Source of the DNA: Clostridia bacterium
GTDB lineage: Bacteria; Bacillota; Clostridia; Oscillospirales; Acutalibacteraceae
Assembly: GCA_017379935.1 (NCBI GenBank)
Contig: JAFNVC010000036.1
Coordinates: 1-46,415 of the forward strand
Length of the DNA stretch: 46,415 bases
Reading direction: 5' to 3'
This document shows positions 17,199-25,950 of this stretch, in pieces. The notes below the pieces were generated by a model, which was not told where the DNA came from, did not search any database, and worked only from the letters and a program-made list of their open reading frames with translations. Position numbers and translations under genes: made by a program. Every line of letters begins with the position of its first letter. Position 1 is the first letter of the stretch.

Positions 17199-18209
17199 AT
17201 GAAAATTTTAGTTACAGGCGGCGCAGGCTACATCGGTTCACATACCTGCGTTGAGATGCTTGATGCAGGTCACGAAATCGTTATTGTGGATAATTTCTAC
17301 AACAGCTGTCCCGAGGCACTTAACAGAATCAAGGAGCTTTCGGGTAAGGATTTCAAGTTCTACGAATGCGACATCCGCGACAGAGAGGGTCTCGATAAGA
17401 TTTTTGCAGAAGAAAAAATCGATGCGGTTATCCACTTTGCAGGTCTTAAGGCTGTCGGCGAAAGCTGTGCAAAGCCGCTTGAATACTACGAAAACAACGT
17501 AGGCGGTACAATCACGCTCTGCGAGTCTATGCGCGACGCAGGCTGTAAGAGAATTGTTTTCAGCTCATCTGCAACGGTTTACGGTGAGAACAATCCCTCT
17601 CCCCTTAACGAGACAATGAAAATCGGCGGAACAACCAACCCCTACGGCACAACAAAATATATGATCGAGCTCATCCTCCGCGACCTCTGGGCTTCAGATA
17701 ACGAGTGGAGCATCGCTATCCTTCGTTATTTCAACCCCATCGGCGCTCACAAGAGCGGAAGAATCGGTGAAAATCCGAACGGAATCCCGAACAATCTTAT
17801 GCCGTACATCACTCAGGTTGCTGTCGGCAAGCTCCCCTGTCTGAGCGTTTTCGGTGACGATTACGATACTCACGACGGCACGGGTGTCCGCGACTACATC
17901 CACGTTGTTGACCTTGCACTCGGCCACGTAAAGGCTGTCGAAAAGGTTCTTTCAGGCACGGGCGTTGACGCTTACAACCTCGGTACAGGTAAGGGCTACA
18001 GCGTTCTTGACATCGTACACGCATTTGAAAAGGCTTGCGGCAAGCCTCTTAACTATAAAATCGTTGACCGCCGTCCCGGCGACCTTGCAACCTGCTATTC
18101 TGACCCGTCAAAGGCTCTTGAAGCACTCGGCTGGAAGGCTGAAAGAGGTCTTGACGAAATGTGCGAGGACTCCTGGAGATGGCAGAAGAATAATCCCGAA
18201 GGATATTGA
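17199..18209 (+). CDS. galE: UDP-glucose 4-epimerase GalE
   Basis: Interconverts UDP-glucose and UDP-galactose (NAD-dependent), for galactose use and surface polymer synthesis. It has 336 residues from the ATG at 17199, which has GGAGTGA 6-12 bases upstream; an in-frame TTG at 17178 is an unlikely start. The Rossmann motif [11 protein letters not shown] is at residues 6-16. The catalytic YGTTK (Tyr-x3-Lys) is near residue 150, preceded by SSSATVYG. The [10 protein letters not shown] and [11 protein letters not shown] segments are characteristic of GalE rather than other SDR epimerases. hflX starts 3 bases after the stop, so the two genes are co-transcribed. The pairing is positional, not functional. 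Confidence 0.95.
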   Translation: MKILVTGGAGYIGSHTCVEMLDAGHEIVIVDNFYNSCPEALNRIKELSGKDFKFYECDIRDREGLDKIFAEEKIDAVIHFAGLKAVGESCAKPLEYYENNVGGTITLCESMRDAGCKRIVFSSSATVYGENNPSPLNETMKIGGTTNPYGTTKYMIELILRDLWASDNEWSIAILRYFNPIGAHKSGRIGENPNGIPNNLMPYITQVAVGKLPCLSVFGDDYDTHDGTGVRDYIHVVDLALGHVKAVEKVLSGTGVDAYNLGTGKGYSVLDIVHAFEKACGKPLNYKIVDRRPGDLATCYSDPSKALEALGWKAERGLDEMCEDSWRWQKNNPEGY

Positions 18210-18212
18210 TTT

Positions 18213-19463
18213 ATGGAATTTTACGAAAACAGTCAGTCACCTGAGCTCGCGATGCTCGTCGGCATAGACACGGATGCTTATGATGCCGAGGTCTCGATTG
18301 ATGAGCTTGAGGAGCTCGCGCGCACGGCGGGTGCGGTTGTATGTGCAAAGACCCTGCAGAAGCGTGACAGACCCGACTCGGCAACCTATGTCGGCAGCGG
18401 TAAGCTTGAGGAAATCAAGGAATTTGCCGAAGCAAACGACGTTGACCTGCTGATTTTTGACGGCGAGCTTACTCCGTCACAGCAGAGAAACATCGAAAGA
18501 GAAACCGACATCCGCGTTATCGACAGAACAACGCTTATTCTTGATATTTTTGCCGCACGCGCAAGAAGCGGTGAAGGTAAAATTCAGGTTGAGCTCGCAC
18601 AGCTTAAATATTCACTCCCCCGTCTCGGCGGTAAGGGCACACAGCTCTCGCGTCTCGGCGGCGGTATCGGTACGAGAGGACCGGGTGAAACAAAGCTTGA
18701 AAGCGACCGACGCCACATCCGCAGAAGAATCCAGAGCCTTGAAGAGGATCTCAGGGAAATTGCAAAGCGCCGAGAGCAGCTGCGCACAAGACGAGAAAAG
18801 GACGGCGTTGAGACCGTTGCAATCGTCGGCTACACCAACGCGGGTAAATCCACGCTGATGAATGCGCTGACGGATGCAGGCGTGCTTGCAGAAAACAAGC
18901 TTTTCGCAACGCTTGACCCGACCTCAAGAGCGCTCACTCTCCCCGACGGCAGAAGCGTTATGCTCATCGACACGGTCGGACTTGTCCGCAGACTTCCGCA
19001 TCATCTTGTTGAAGCCTTCCGCTCAACGCTCGAGGAGGCGGCATCCGCAACGGTTATCCTTAACGTCTGCGATGCTTCGGACGATTGCTGTGCCGAGCAT
19101 CTTGCGGTAACAAAGAGCCTTCTCAATTCACTCGGCTGTGAGGGTAAGCCGATCGTTTCCGTGCTTAACAAATGCGATCTTTGCGACAATTCATTCATAC
19201 TGCCCACGGATGACAAATTCGTTATGATATCGGCACTCAACAGCAGAGGACTTGACAATCTGCTTGCGCAGATTCAGCTCGCACTTCCGCTGACAAGAAA
19301 GAAAGCAGAGCTGCTTATCCCCTATTCCGACGGCGGACTTGTCAATTACATCCGCGAGGACGGAGTTCTTCTTGAGGAGGAATACCGCGGCGACGGAATT
19401 TATATCAAGGCGGTTGTCGATATAATCTTCCTTGAAAAACATAAGGATTATATTATAGGATAA
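18213..19463 (+). CDS. hflX: Ribosome-associated GTPase HflX
   Basis: A 416-residue GTPase that splits stalled 70S ribosomes under stress. The N-terminal HflX domain (SATYVGSGKLEEI; ELTPSQQRNIERE) precedes the glycine-rich GGKGTQLSRLGGGIGTRGPGETKLE linker, which is diagnostic. The G domain has G1 GYTNAGKS (about residue 206), G3 DTVGLVRRLP and G4 NKCD. The C-terminal domain is normal. It is the second gene after galE, with its ribosome binding site inside the galE end (GAAGGA). It fits the stress-proteostasis content of the window. Confidence 0.96.
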   Translation: MEFYENSQSPELAMLVGIDTDAYDAEVSIDELEELARTAGAVVCAKTLQKRDRPDSATYVGSGKLEEIKEFAEANDVDLLIFDGELTPSQQRNIERETDIRVIDRTTLILDIFAARARSGEGKIQVELAQLKYSLPRLGGKGTQLSRLGGGIGTRGPGETKLESDRRHIRRRIQSLEEDLREIAKRREQLRTRREKDGVETVAIVGYTNAGKSTLMNALTDAGVLAENKLFATLDPTSRALTLPDGRSVMLIDTVGLVRRLPHHLVEAFRSTLEEAASATVILNVCDASDDCCAEHLAVTKSLLNSLGCEGKPIVSVLNKCDLCDNSFILPTDDKFVMISALNSRGLDNLLAQIQLALPLTRKKAELLIPYSDGGLVNYIREDGVLLEEEYRGDGIYIKAVVDIIFLEKHKDYIIG

Positions 19464-19468
19464 AAATT

Positions 19469-19505
19469 ACACCACACTTCAAAAAGGTTGAAGTGTGGTG
19501 TTGTT
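19469..19505. terminator. Bidirectional terminator between hflX and the HAD gene
   Basis: ACACCACACTTCAA (19469-19482) pairs over 14 bp with TTGAAGTGTGGTGT (19488-19501). T-rich flanks lie on the plus side and an A-rich run (T on the minus strand) on the other. It ends both hflX and the heat-shock operon. Confidence 0.9.
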
Positions 19506-20147
19506 TTATATATTCAGAATTTCGTCCGGTGTATGTGCGATATATTCTGCGCCGCTTGCGAGGAGGACATCCTCGTCGCGGTTGCCCCACGTTACGCCGA
19601 TGCAGGGAAGTCCCGCGTTATGCGCCGTAAGCACGTCGACGTCGGAATCGCCGATATAAACGCTTTCCTCTGCCGTGACGCCGAGCGTTTTCATCGTATA
19701 GAAAAGCGAATCGGGCTCGGGCTTGGTGGGGAATTCGTCCATTTTTCCGACAACCATATCGAAAATATCACCGAAAAAGTCCTTCACAACCGCCTGCGCG
19801 GCGAAATGTGCCTTATTCGAAAGCACGGCAACCTTGCATCCGCGTTGCTGAAGCGTTTTTACAACGTCAATCATTCCGTCGTACGGCTTCGTGTAATCCG
19901 CGATATGCTCAAGGTAATATTTAGTGAAAATCGCGAGTGCTTCCTCGTAATCGTCATTGCTTGTACCTTCGGGAACAGCGCGCTTTATAAGCACCCTGAT
20001 GCCGTTGCCGATGAAGCCTCTGACCTCCTGCACAGTTCTTTCGGGATAGCCCTTCGCGCGCATCGCGTAATTGACCGCATTTGCGAGGTCAAGGAGCGTA
20101 TCAAGAAGAGTGCCGTCAAGATCGAAAATATATGCCTTATACTTCAT
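19506..20147 (-). CDS. HAD-superfamily phosphatase (phosphoglycolate-phosphatase/PpaX type)
   Basis: A 213-residue HAD-IA hydrolase. Motif I FDLDGTLLDT (residues 8-17) carries the nucleophilic aspartate. The helical cap follows, motif II is VAVLSNKAH, motif III lies near KPEPDSLFY, and motif IV is VYIGDSDVDVLTAHNAG. The size and cap resemble Gph/PpaX-type enzymes acting on phosphoglycolate or pyrophosphate. The substrate cannot be fixed. The ATG directly follows the dnaJ TAA (TAAATG), so the gene is translationally coupled as the last cistron of hrcA-grpE-dnaK-dnaJ. This is an uncommon fifth member, suggesting heat-shock co-expression. Confidence 0.85.
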   Translation of the reverse strand: MKYKAYIFDLDGTLLDTLLDLANAVNYAMRAKGYPERTVQEVRGFIGNGIRVLIKRAVPEGTSNDDYEEALAIFTKYYLEHIADYTKPYDGMIDVVKTLQQRGCKVAVLSNKAHFAAQAVVKDFFGDIFDMVVGKMDEFPTKPEPDSLFYTMKTLGVTAEESVYIGDSDVDVLTAHNAGLPCIGVTWGNRDEDVLLASGAEYIAHTPDEILNI

Positions 20148-21308
20148 TTATCTGCGCTTCTTTCCGAAAAAGCCCTTTTTGTCATCTGCCTCAGGCTTAT
20201 CACCGCCCATTGCTTCGTTGAATTTAAGGAGGGCTTCCTTCTGCTCTGCATTGAGCTTAGTCGGAACATCAACGATAATACGTACAAGCTGATTTCCGCG
20301 CACCTTTGTGTGTATGTTCTGGATACCCTTGCCCTTGAGGACGTAAACAGCACCCGGCTGTGTGCCTGCAGGGATATCGTACTTGACCTTTCCGTCAAGA
20401 GTCGGCACCATAAGCGTATCACCCATAGCCGCCTGAACGAAGGTTACGTGAACGTCGCACCATACGTTGAAGCCGTCACGCTCGAAGAAGGGATGCGGAC
20501 GGACATTGACATTAACGTGAAGGTCACCTGACGGACCTCCGTTGATGCCCTTGTTTCCCTCGCCTCTTACGTTGAGAATCTGACGGTCGTCGATACCTGC
20601 GGGAATGTTGACCTCAAGTGTGCTGTGCTTTGAAACACGGCCTCTGCCGCGGCATTTCTGACACGGATTTTCGATAATCTTACCCTTACCGCCGCATCGT
20701 GAACAGGCGCGCTGAGTCTGAATAACACCGAAGGGTGTTCTCTGCTGTGCCATCACCTGACCTGAGCCGTGACATTCGGGACAGGTTGTCGGTGATGTGC
20801 CCTTCTGTGCGCCCGAGCCGTTACAGTCGGGACAGACATCAACACGATTGACATCTACCTTACGCTTACAGCCCTTCGCCGCCTCCTCAAACGAGATTGT
20901 AACGGTTGACTGTAAGTCCTCACCGCGTCGGGGTGCATTCGGGTTAGCGCGTCTGCCGCCGCCTCCGAATCCGCCGCCACCGCCGAAGAAGCTTGAGAAG
21001 ATGTCGCCAAGGTCGATATCGTCACCGAAACCGCCGAAGCCGCCGCCAAATCCGCCGCCTGCGCCTGCACCGTAATTCGGGTCAACACCTGCGTGGCCGA
21101 ACTGATCATAGCGAGCCTTCTTCTGGTCATCGCTGAGGACCTCATAAGCCTCGTTGGCTTCCTTGAACTTTGCTTCAGCTGCCGCATCACCGGGATTAAG
21201 GTCGGGGTGGTACTGCTTTGCCTTTTTTCTGTATGCTTTTTTTATTTCATCGGCACTCGCGCTTTTTTCAACGCCGAGCACCTCGTAGTAGTCTCTTTTA
21301 TCAGCCAT
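20148..21308 (-). CDS. dnaJ: Co-chaperone DnaJ (Hsp40)
   Basis: A 386-residue type I J-protein that stimulates DnaK ATPase and delivers substrates. The J domain has HPD in YHPDLNPG (about residue 33). A Gly/Phe-rich region spans about 75-125. The zinc domain has four CxxCxGxG repeats: [24 protein letters not shown] and CQKCRGRG. The C-terminal substrate-binding domains are complete. It follows dnaK after 66 bases; the spacer contains a weak GC-rich inverted stretch. The HAD gene follows without a gap. Confidence 0.97.
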   Translation of the reverse strand: MADKRDYYEVLGVEKSASADEIKKAYRKKAKQYHPDLNPGDAAAEAKFKEANEAYEVLSDDQKKARYDQFGHAGVDPNYGAGAGGGFGGGFGGFGDDIDLGDIFSSFFGGGGGFGGGGRRANPNAPRRGEDLQSTVTISFEEAAKGCKRKVDVNRVDVCPDCNGSGAQKGTSPTTCPECHGSGQVMAQQRTPFGVIQTQRACSRCGGKGKIIENPCQKCRGRGRVSKHSTLEVNIPAGIDDRQILNVRGEGNKGINGGPSGDLHVNVNVRPHPFFERDGFNVWCDVHVTFVQAAMGDTLMVPTLDGKVKYDIPAGTQPGAVYVLKGKGIQNIHTKVRGNQLVRIIVDVPTKLNAEQKEALLKFNEAMGGDKPEADDKKGFFGKKRR

Positions 21309-21374
21309 AATTCAAGCCCCTGACTTGGAAACAAGGGTTGCGGCAAAATACCGCAAGCCCTTTTCCCTTCAAAA

Positions 21375-23222
21375 TTATTCGTCGTCTGTTACGTCAGTGT
21401 AATCAGCCTCGTAGAAGCCGTCATTACCGCCGTTCGGAGCACCGCCCATATCACCCATATCGGGTGCGCCCTGTGCGCCTGCTGCAGCCTGAGCTGCCTT
21501 ATAAATCTTCTCTGAAACCTCGTAGAACTTAGCCTGGAGAGCCTCCTGCTTATTCTTGATGAGGTTGATGTCATCACCCTTGAGAGCTTCCTTGAGTGCT
21601 TCGATTTCTGTTGTGAGAGCTGCCTTATCCTCCTCGGGGAACTTGTCGCCTTCCTCAGAAATCATCTTCTCGCACTGGTAAACCATCTGGTCTGCGTTGT
21701 TTCTTGTGTCAACCTCTTCACGGCGCTGCTTATCTTCCTGTGCGAACTGCTCAGCCTCGTGAACTGCCTTCTCGATGTCCTCCTTGGACATATTTGTTGA
21801 AGATGTGATTGAAATTGACTGCTCCTTGTTTGTGCCGAGATCCTTTGCAGAAACGTGAACGATACCGTTAGCGTCGATGTCGAAGGTTACTTCGATCTGC
21901 GGAACACCGCGGCGTGCCGGCATAATGCCGTCAAGGTGGAAGATACCGAGAGTCTTGTTATCCTTTGCGAACTCTCTTTCACCCTGAAGAACGTGAACCT
22001 CAACAGAAGGCTGATTGTCAACTGCAGTTGAGAAGATCTGGCTCTTCTTTACGGGGATTGTTGTATTTCTTTCGATAATCTTTGTATTGATACCGCCCAT
22101 TGTCTCGATACCGAGTGACAGCGGAGTAACGTCGAGAAGAAGGAGACCCTTAACCTCACCGCCGAGAACACCTGCCTGAAGTGATGCACCGATTGCTACG
22201 CACTCGTCGGGGTTGATGCCCTTGAACGGATCCTTGCCGATAAACTTCTTGATTGCTTCCTGAACAGCAGGAATTCTTGAAGAACCGCCGACCATAAGAA
22301 CCTTGTCAATCTCGTTTGCTGAAAGACCTGAATCCTTCATAGCCTGACGCACGGGAACCATTGTTGCCTCAACAAGGTCTGCTGTAAGCTCGTTGAACTT
22401 TGCTCTTGTAAGAGTCATCTCAAGATGCTTCGGGCCTGTTGCATCAACTGTGATGTAGGGAAGGTTGATGTCTGATGATGTAACGCCTGAAAGCTCAATC
22501 TTTGCCTTTTCTGCAGCTTCCTTGAGTCTCTGCATAGCCATCTTGTCAGCGCGGAGATCAATACCGCTTGACATCTTGTATTCGTTTACGATCCAGTCCA
22601 TAACTCTCTGATCGAAGTCGTCACCGCCGAGACGGTTGTTACCTGCTGTTGCAAGAACCTCTTGAACGCCGTCGCCCATCTCGATGATTGAAACGTCGAA
22701 TGTACCGCCGCCGAGGTCATAAACCATAACCTTCTGATCGTCTTCCTTGTCGATACCGTAAGCAAGAGCTGCTGCTGTGGGCTCGTTGATGATTCTCTTA
22801 ACCTCAAGACCTGCAATCTTACCTGCGTCCTTTGTTGCCTGACGCTGTGCGTCTGTGAAGTATGCGGGAACTGTGATAACAGCCTCTGTTACTGTGTCGC
22901 CGAGGTATGCTTCTGCGTCTGTCTTAAGCTTCTGAAGAATCATTGCGGAAATTTCCTGCGGAGTGTACTTCTTGTCGTCGATTGTAACCTTATAATCTGT
23001 ACCCATCTGACGCTTGATTGAAGCAACTGTTCTGTCGGGGTTTGTGATAGCCTGTCTCTTTGCAACCTGACCGACCATTCTTTCGCCGTTCTTGCCGAAG
23101 CCGACAACTGACGGAGTTGTTCTTGCGCCCTCTGCGTTTGCGATAACAACGGGCTCGCCGCCTTCAATAACTGATACACATGAGTTTGTTGTACCTAAGT
23201 CGATACCGATAATCTTTGCCAT
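21375..23222 (-). CDS. dnaK: Chaperone DnaK (Hsp70)
   Basis: A 615-residue Hsp70. The N-terminal ATPase starts [13 protein letters not shown] and includes [13 protein letters not shown] and the [16 protein letters not shown] signature near residue 330. The linker ([17 protein letters not shown]) and substrate-binding domain follow. The C-terminal tail ends in acidic DVTDDE after a Gly/Ala-rich stretch. The length is typical for Firmicutes DnaK. GGAGGAAA precedes the ATG. It is the third cistron of the CIRCE operon, 35 bases after grpE. Confidence 0.98.
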   Translation of the reverse strand: MAKIIGIDLGTTNSCVSVIEGGEPVVIANAEGARTTPSVVGFGKNGERMVGQVAKRQAITNPDRTVASIKRQMGTDYKVTIDDKKYTPQEISAMILQKLKTDAEAYLGDTVTEAVITVPAYFTDAQRQATKDAGKIAGLEVKRIINEPTAAALAYGIDKEDDQKVMVYDLGGGTFDVSIIEMGDGVQEVLATAGNNRLGGDDFDQRVMDWIVNEYKMSSGIDLRADKMAMQRLKEAAEKAKIELSGVTSSDINLPYITVDATGPKHLEMTLTRAKFNELTADLVEATMVPVRQAMKDSGLSANEIDKVLMVGGSSRIPAVQEAIKKFIGKDPFKGINPDECVAIGASLQAGVLGGEVKGLLLLDVTPLSLGIETMGGINTKIIERNTTIPVKKSQIFSTAVDNQPSVEVHVLQGEREFAKDNKTLGIFHLDGIMPARRGVPQIEVTFDIDANGIVHVSAKDLGTNKEQSISITSSTNMSKEDIEKAVHEAEQFAQEDKQRREEVDTRNNADQMVYQCEKMISEEGDKFPEEDKAALTTEIEALKEALKGDDINLIKNKQEALQAKFYEVSEKIYKAAQAAAGAQGAPDMGDMGGAPNGGNDGFYEADYTDVTDDE

Positions 23223-23257
23223 AATAATTTTCCTCCAATATGTTTATTTGTTGATTT

Positions 23258-23788
23258 TTAGTTTGCAACCGCTACCATAGCGGGGCGGATAACCTTGTCG
23301 CCGAGCTTGTAGCCTTTGACAAGTACGTTTGTGATTGTATTCTCGCCGACCGAGTCATCCTCGGTGTGCATTACAGCGTTATGGAAATTCGGGTCGAATT
23401 CCTCGCCTACCTCACCGAAGACTTCAATACCGAGGGTTTTGAAAACATCGCTGAACTGCTTGAATGTCATTTCAACGCCCTTTTTGTAATCCTCGAGAGT
23501 TCCGTCGGGATTAGCAAAAATACGGTCGAAATTATCTGCCACGGGCAGAAGCGCATTGACAACCGATGCTTTGCATTCTGCATAAAGTGCTTCCTTCTCT
23601 CGCTGTGAACGCTTGCGGAAGTTATCGTACTCTGCAAGTGTTCTGAGAAGCTGATCATTTTTTTCGTCGAGCTGCTTTTGAAGCTCCTCTTCCTTGGAGG
23701 GCTCTGCCTGAACAGCCTCTTTTTCTTCAATTACTTCTTCTTCGGCATTCTTTTTCTTATCCTTTGCCAAAAAACTCATTCCTTTCAA
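23258..23788 (-). CDS. grpE: Nucleotide exchange factor GrpE
   Basis: A 176-residue exchange factor for DnaK. The acidic N-terminus (NAEEEVIEEKEAVQAEPSKEE) leads into a long coiled coil (LDEKNDQLLRTLAEYDNFRKRSQREKE) and the beta-wing (GEEFDPNFHNAVMH; VLVKGYKLGDKVIRPAMV). The start is taken as TTG at 23788: AAGGG at the end of hrcA lies 7 bases upstream. The alternative ATG at 23779 has GAAAGGA abutting it with no room. It follows hrcA by 4 bases. Confidence 0.95.
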   Translation of the reverse strand: MKGMSFLAKDKKKNAEEEVIEEKEAVQAEPSKEEELQKQLDEKNDQLLRTLAEYDNFRKRSQREKEALYAECKASVVNALLPVADNFDRIFANPDGTLEDYKKGVEMTFKQFSDVFKTLGIEVFGEVGEEFDPNFHNAVMHTEDDSVGENTITNVLVKGYKLGDKVIRPAMVAVAN

Positions 23789-23792
23789 TCAT

Positions 23793-24824
23793 TTACCCTT
23801 CATTAAGCGTCTGTGTAAGAAGCTCACCGACAAGGTCGGTCAGGTATCTTACACTCGGTATAAGACTTGCATAGTCAATTCTTGTCGGGCCGATTATACC
23901 GATCGAGCCGCGATTGTCGCCGTCTATGTTGTAGTGTGCCATTATCACGCTGGAATTTTCAAGCTGCTTGAACTTGTTTTCGCCGCCGATTTTAACATCG
24001 AAATCCTCCTTGCTGTTTGCAAGAAGCTGGCTGATAGGCTCACCGCGTCTTAAGAAATCCATAAGCTCGTAAGCCGTTGTTCCGTAATCCTCACGGTAGC
24101 GCAGGATGTTCGACTGACCGCCGAGCATAACCATCGTCCGCATTGCCTCCTGTGCAAGCTCGGAAACCGCAGAAACGAAGGGTATCATCGTCAGCGCATC
24201 CGCTCCCATTGAAGCGACAAGTGTCTGAAGCGTTGCCGTGTCAATATCATCGAGCGGCAAGCCGAGGAACGAGGATTTGACGATATTATAGAACTTTTCA
24301 ATCATTGAAGAGTTCAGGTCAACGTCACTCCTGCAGACCTTGCTTTTGATAACTCCCGTTGATGTAAGCAGGACTATCATTCCCGTTCTTGTACCAACCG
24401 GTACAAACTCGATGCGCTTTATCGTCGCATTCTCACCCGACGGGGTTGTTGACACCGCCGCACAGTCCGTCATATCGGCAAGAAACTCGCTCGCCTTCGC
24501 GAGGATTGCCTCGGGGCTTGCATTTTTTAAGGAAACGCCCGCTTCAATCTGCCTTTTGACCGATTCGTCAAGAGGACGGACACCCATAAGGTTATCGACA
24601 TAATAGCGGTAGCCTTCGTTCGTCGGGATTCTGCCCGCCGAGGTGTGAGGCTGTTCAAGGTAGCCGAGAGCCGCAAGCTCCGCCATCTCGTTTCTGATAG
24701 TTGCGCTGGAAACCGTAATATCGAGCGCAGACAGAAGAGTTTTGGAACCGACGGGCTCACCCGTTTTTATATAATGCTCTACAACAGCAGCGAGTATTTT
24801 TTCTTTTCTCTGACTGAGTTCCAA
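23793..24824 (-). CDS. hrcA: Heat-inducible transcription repressor HrcA
   Basis: A 343-residue repressor that binds CIRCE and whose activity depends on GroE in studied Firmicutes. The N-terminal winged helix (LSQRKEKILAAVVEHYIKTGEPVGSKTLL; VSSATIRNEMAELAALGYLEQPHTSAGRIPT) is diagnostic. The GAF-like and dimerisation parts follow (GSIGIIGPTRIDYASLIPSVRYLTD near the end). It is the first cistron of its own heat-shock operon, with the operator just upstream, so autoregulated. Confidence 0.97.
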   Translation of the reverse strand: MELSQRKEKILAAVVEHYIKTGEPVGSKTLLSALDITVSSATIRNEMAELAALGYLEQPHTSAGRIPTNEGYRYYVDNLMGVRPLDESVKRQIEAGVSLKNASPEAILAKASEFLADMTDCAAVSTTPSGENATIKRIEFVPVGTRTGMIVLLTSTGVIKSKVCRSDVDLNSSMIEKFYNIVKSSFLGLPLDDIDTATLQTLVASMGADALTMIPFVSAVSELAQEAMRTMVMLGGQSNILRYREDYGTTAYELMDFLRRGEPISQLLANSKEDFDVKIGGENKFKQLENSSVIMAHYNIDGDNRGSIGIIGPTRIDYASLIPSVRYLTDLVGELLTQTLNEG

Positions 24825-24850
24825 TCTCTCACCGCCTTACTTTAGCACCG

Positions 24851-24877
24851 TTAGCACTCTTTTGCTATGAGTGCTAA
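24851..24877 (-). promoter_or_regulatory. CIRCE operator (HrcA binding site)
   Basis: TTAGCACTC-N9-GAGTGCTAA, a perfect match to the CIRCE consensus with spacer 24860-24868. It lies between the -10 element and the hrcA start, so HrcA would block initiation. It predicts heat induction of hrcA-grpE-dnaK-dnaJ-HAD. Confidence 0.98.
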
Positions 24878-24888
24878 CCTGTATCTAT

Positions 24889-24917
24889 AATATACAACCG
24901 ACGGCAGAATTTGTCAA
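24889..24917 (-). promoter_or_regulatory. Sigma-A promoter of the hrcA operon
   Basis: Minus strand TTGACA (24917-24912), 17-base spacer, TATATT (24894-24889). The start would be near 24882, immediately upstream of CIRCE. Confidence 0.9.
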
Positions 24918-24998
24918 CAGTTTATTTATGAATTCTTTGTTAACTTTGCGGTATTTTTCCTTTTTTCTTATTTTGTCATTATTATTGGCTCTAAGTTG

Positions 24999-25027
24999 TT
25001 GAATAAAACAAGTGATTGTGTTAAAAT
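24999..25027 (+). promoter_or_regulatory. Sigma-A promoter of the heptose operon
   Basis: TTGAAT (24999-25004), 17-base spacer, TAAAAT (25022-25027), 27 bases before the first gene start at 25055. Confidence 0.55.
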
Positions 25028-25054
25028 GTAGTATATATGTTCAGAGGTGGCAGT

Positions 25055-25936
25055 ATGTATATCGTTGTCGGCGCAAACGGATTTTTAGGGTCTTACGTTG
25101 TAAAAAGTCTTGTCAGTAACACGGACGAGGAGATAATCGCAACGTATCACGGCAAGAAGGAAAGCTTATATTCTCCGAGGGTGAATTGGGTAAGGCTTGA
25201 CGTGACGGATGCAGAAAGTATTGAAAGCCTTAAAAAAACTGCAGGAAACACGGCTGAGTGCCGTATCTTCTACCTCGCCGCCTGCCACAACCTCGACCTT
25301 GTAAAGCGCGAGCCCGAATTCGCAGAGAATATCAACATTACCGCGCTTAAGAATTTTCTTGAAAGCTTCAGGGACGCTGAAAGCTTCTGGTTTTCATCTA
25401 CCGACTGTGTCTATGGTGAAAATACGGATGAGTTCCCCTCTTTCAAGGAAACCGACCCCACCTGCCCTGTCAGCGAATACGGCAGACAGAAGCTTCGCGC
25501 AGAGGAAATTGTCAGAAGCCGCGGCTTCAACGTCGCAAGGCTTCCGTTTATGATAGGTGCATCGCTTTTAGAAAACAAAAAGCATTTTTATGACAACATC
25601 GTAGAGAAAGCAACGCAGGGGCAGGACATCACCCTTGCAGACGGACTGTGGCGCTCCGCACTTGACTACGAAAGCGTTGCAGACATACTTGTTAAGCTGA
25701 GTATGCTTAAGAACGTACCGCAGACTCTCAACCTTTGCGGTGACGATTCTTTAAGCAAATACGATGTCGGTGAGATGATTGCCAAAAAGCACAATCTGCC
25801 GATGAAGCATATTATAAAAACTCCCGAAGAGGAGATTATGAAAATTTTTGACGAAAGACGGACATCCTCAACGGCTATGGATAATTCACTCCTTAAGTCT
25901 GTGCTGGGTGCCGACGAAATAAAAATCCGTATCTGA
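25055..25936 (+). CDS. NAD-dependent SDR, RmlD-like sugar-nucleotide reductase
   Basis: 293 residues from the ATG at 25055; AGAGGTGG (25043-25050) is its ribosome binding site, and an in-frame ATG at 25037 would precede that site. The Rossmann motif VVGANGFLGSYVV is at residues 3-15, SSTDCVYGENTDEFP near 112, and the catalytic Tyr-x3-Lys is YGRQK near 140. The overall layout resembles dTDP-4-dehydrorhamnose reductase-type SDRs. As first gene of the heptose operon it probably reduces or epimerises an activated heptose or hexose intermediate. The exact substrate is inference. Confidence 0.75.
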   Translation: MYIVVGANGFLGSYVVKSLVSNTDEEIIATYHGKKESLYSPRVNWVRLDVTDAESIESLKKTAGNTAECRIFYLAACHNLDLVKREPEFAENINITALKNFLESFRDAESFWFSSTDCVYGENTDEFPSFKETDPTCPVSEYGRQKLRAEEIVRSRGFNVARLPFMIGASLLENKKHFYDNIVEKATQGQDITLADGLWRSALDYESVADILVKLSMLKNVPQTLNLCGDDSLSKYDVGEMIAKKHNLPMKHIIKTPEEEIMKIFDERRTSSTAMDNSLLKSVLGADEIKIRI

Positions 25937-25950
25937 CGGCGGTGAAGCAA

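Noticed and set aside
19488-20531. 347-residue plus-strand open frame
   Set aside because: It is antisense to the HAD and dnaJ genes, rich in cysteine/histidine/leucine in the way of GC-biased shadow frames, and has no start signal.
25037-25054. Earlier ATG for the first heptose-operon gene
   Set aside because: The ribosome binding site AGAGGTGG lies inside that extension, so ATG 25055 is the start.
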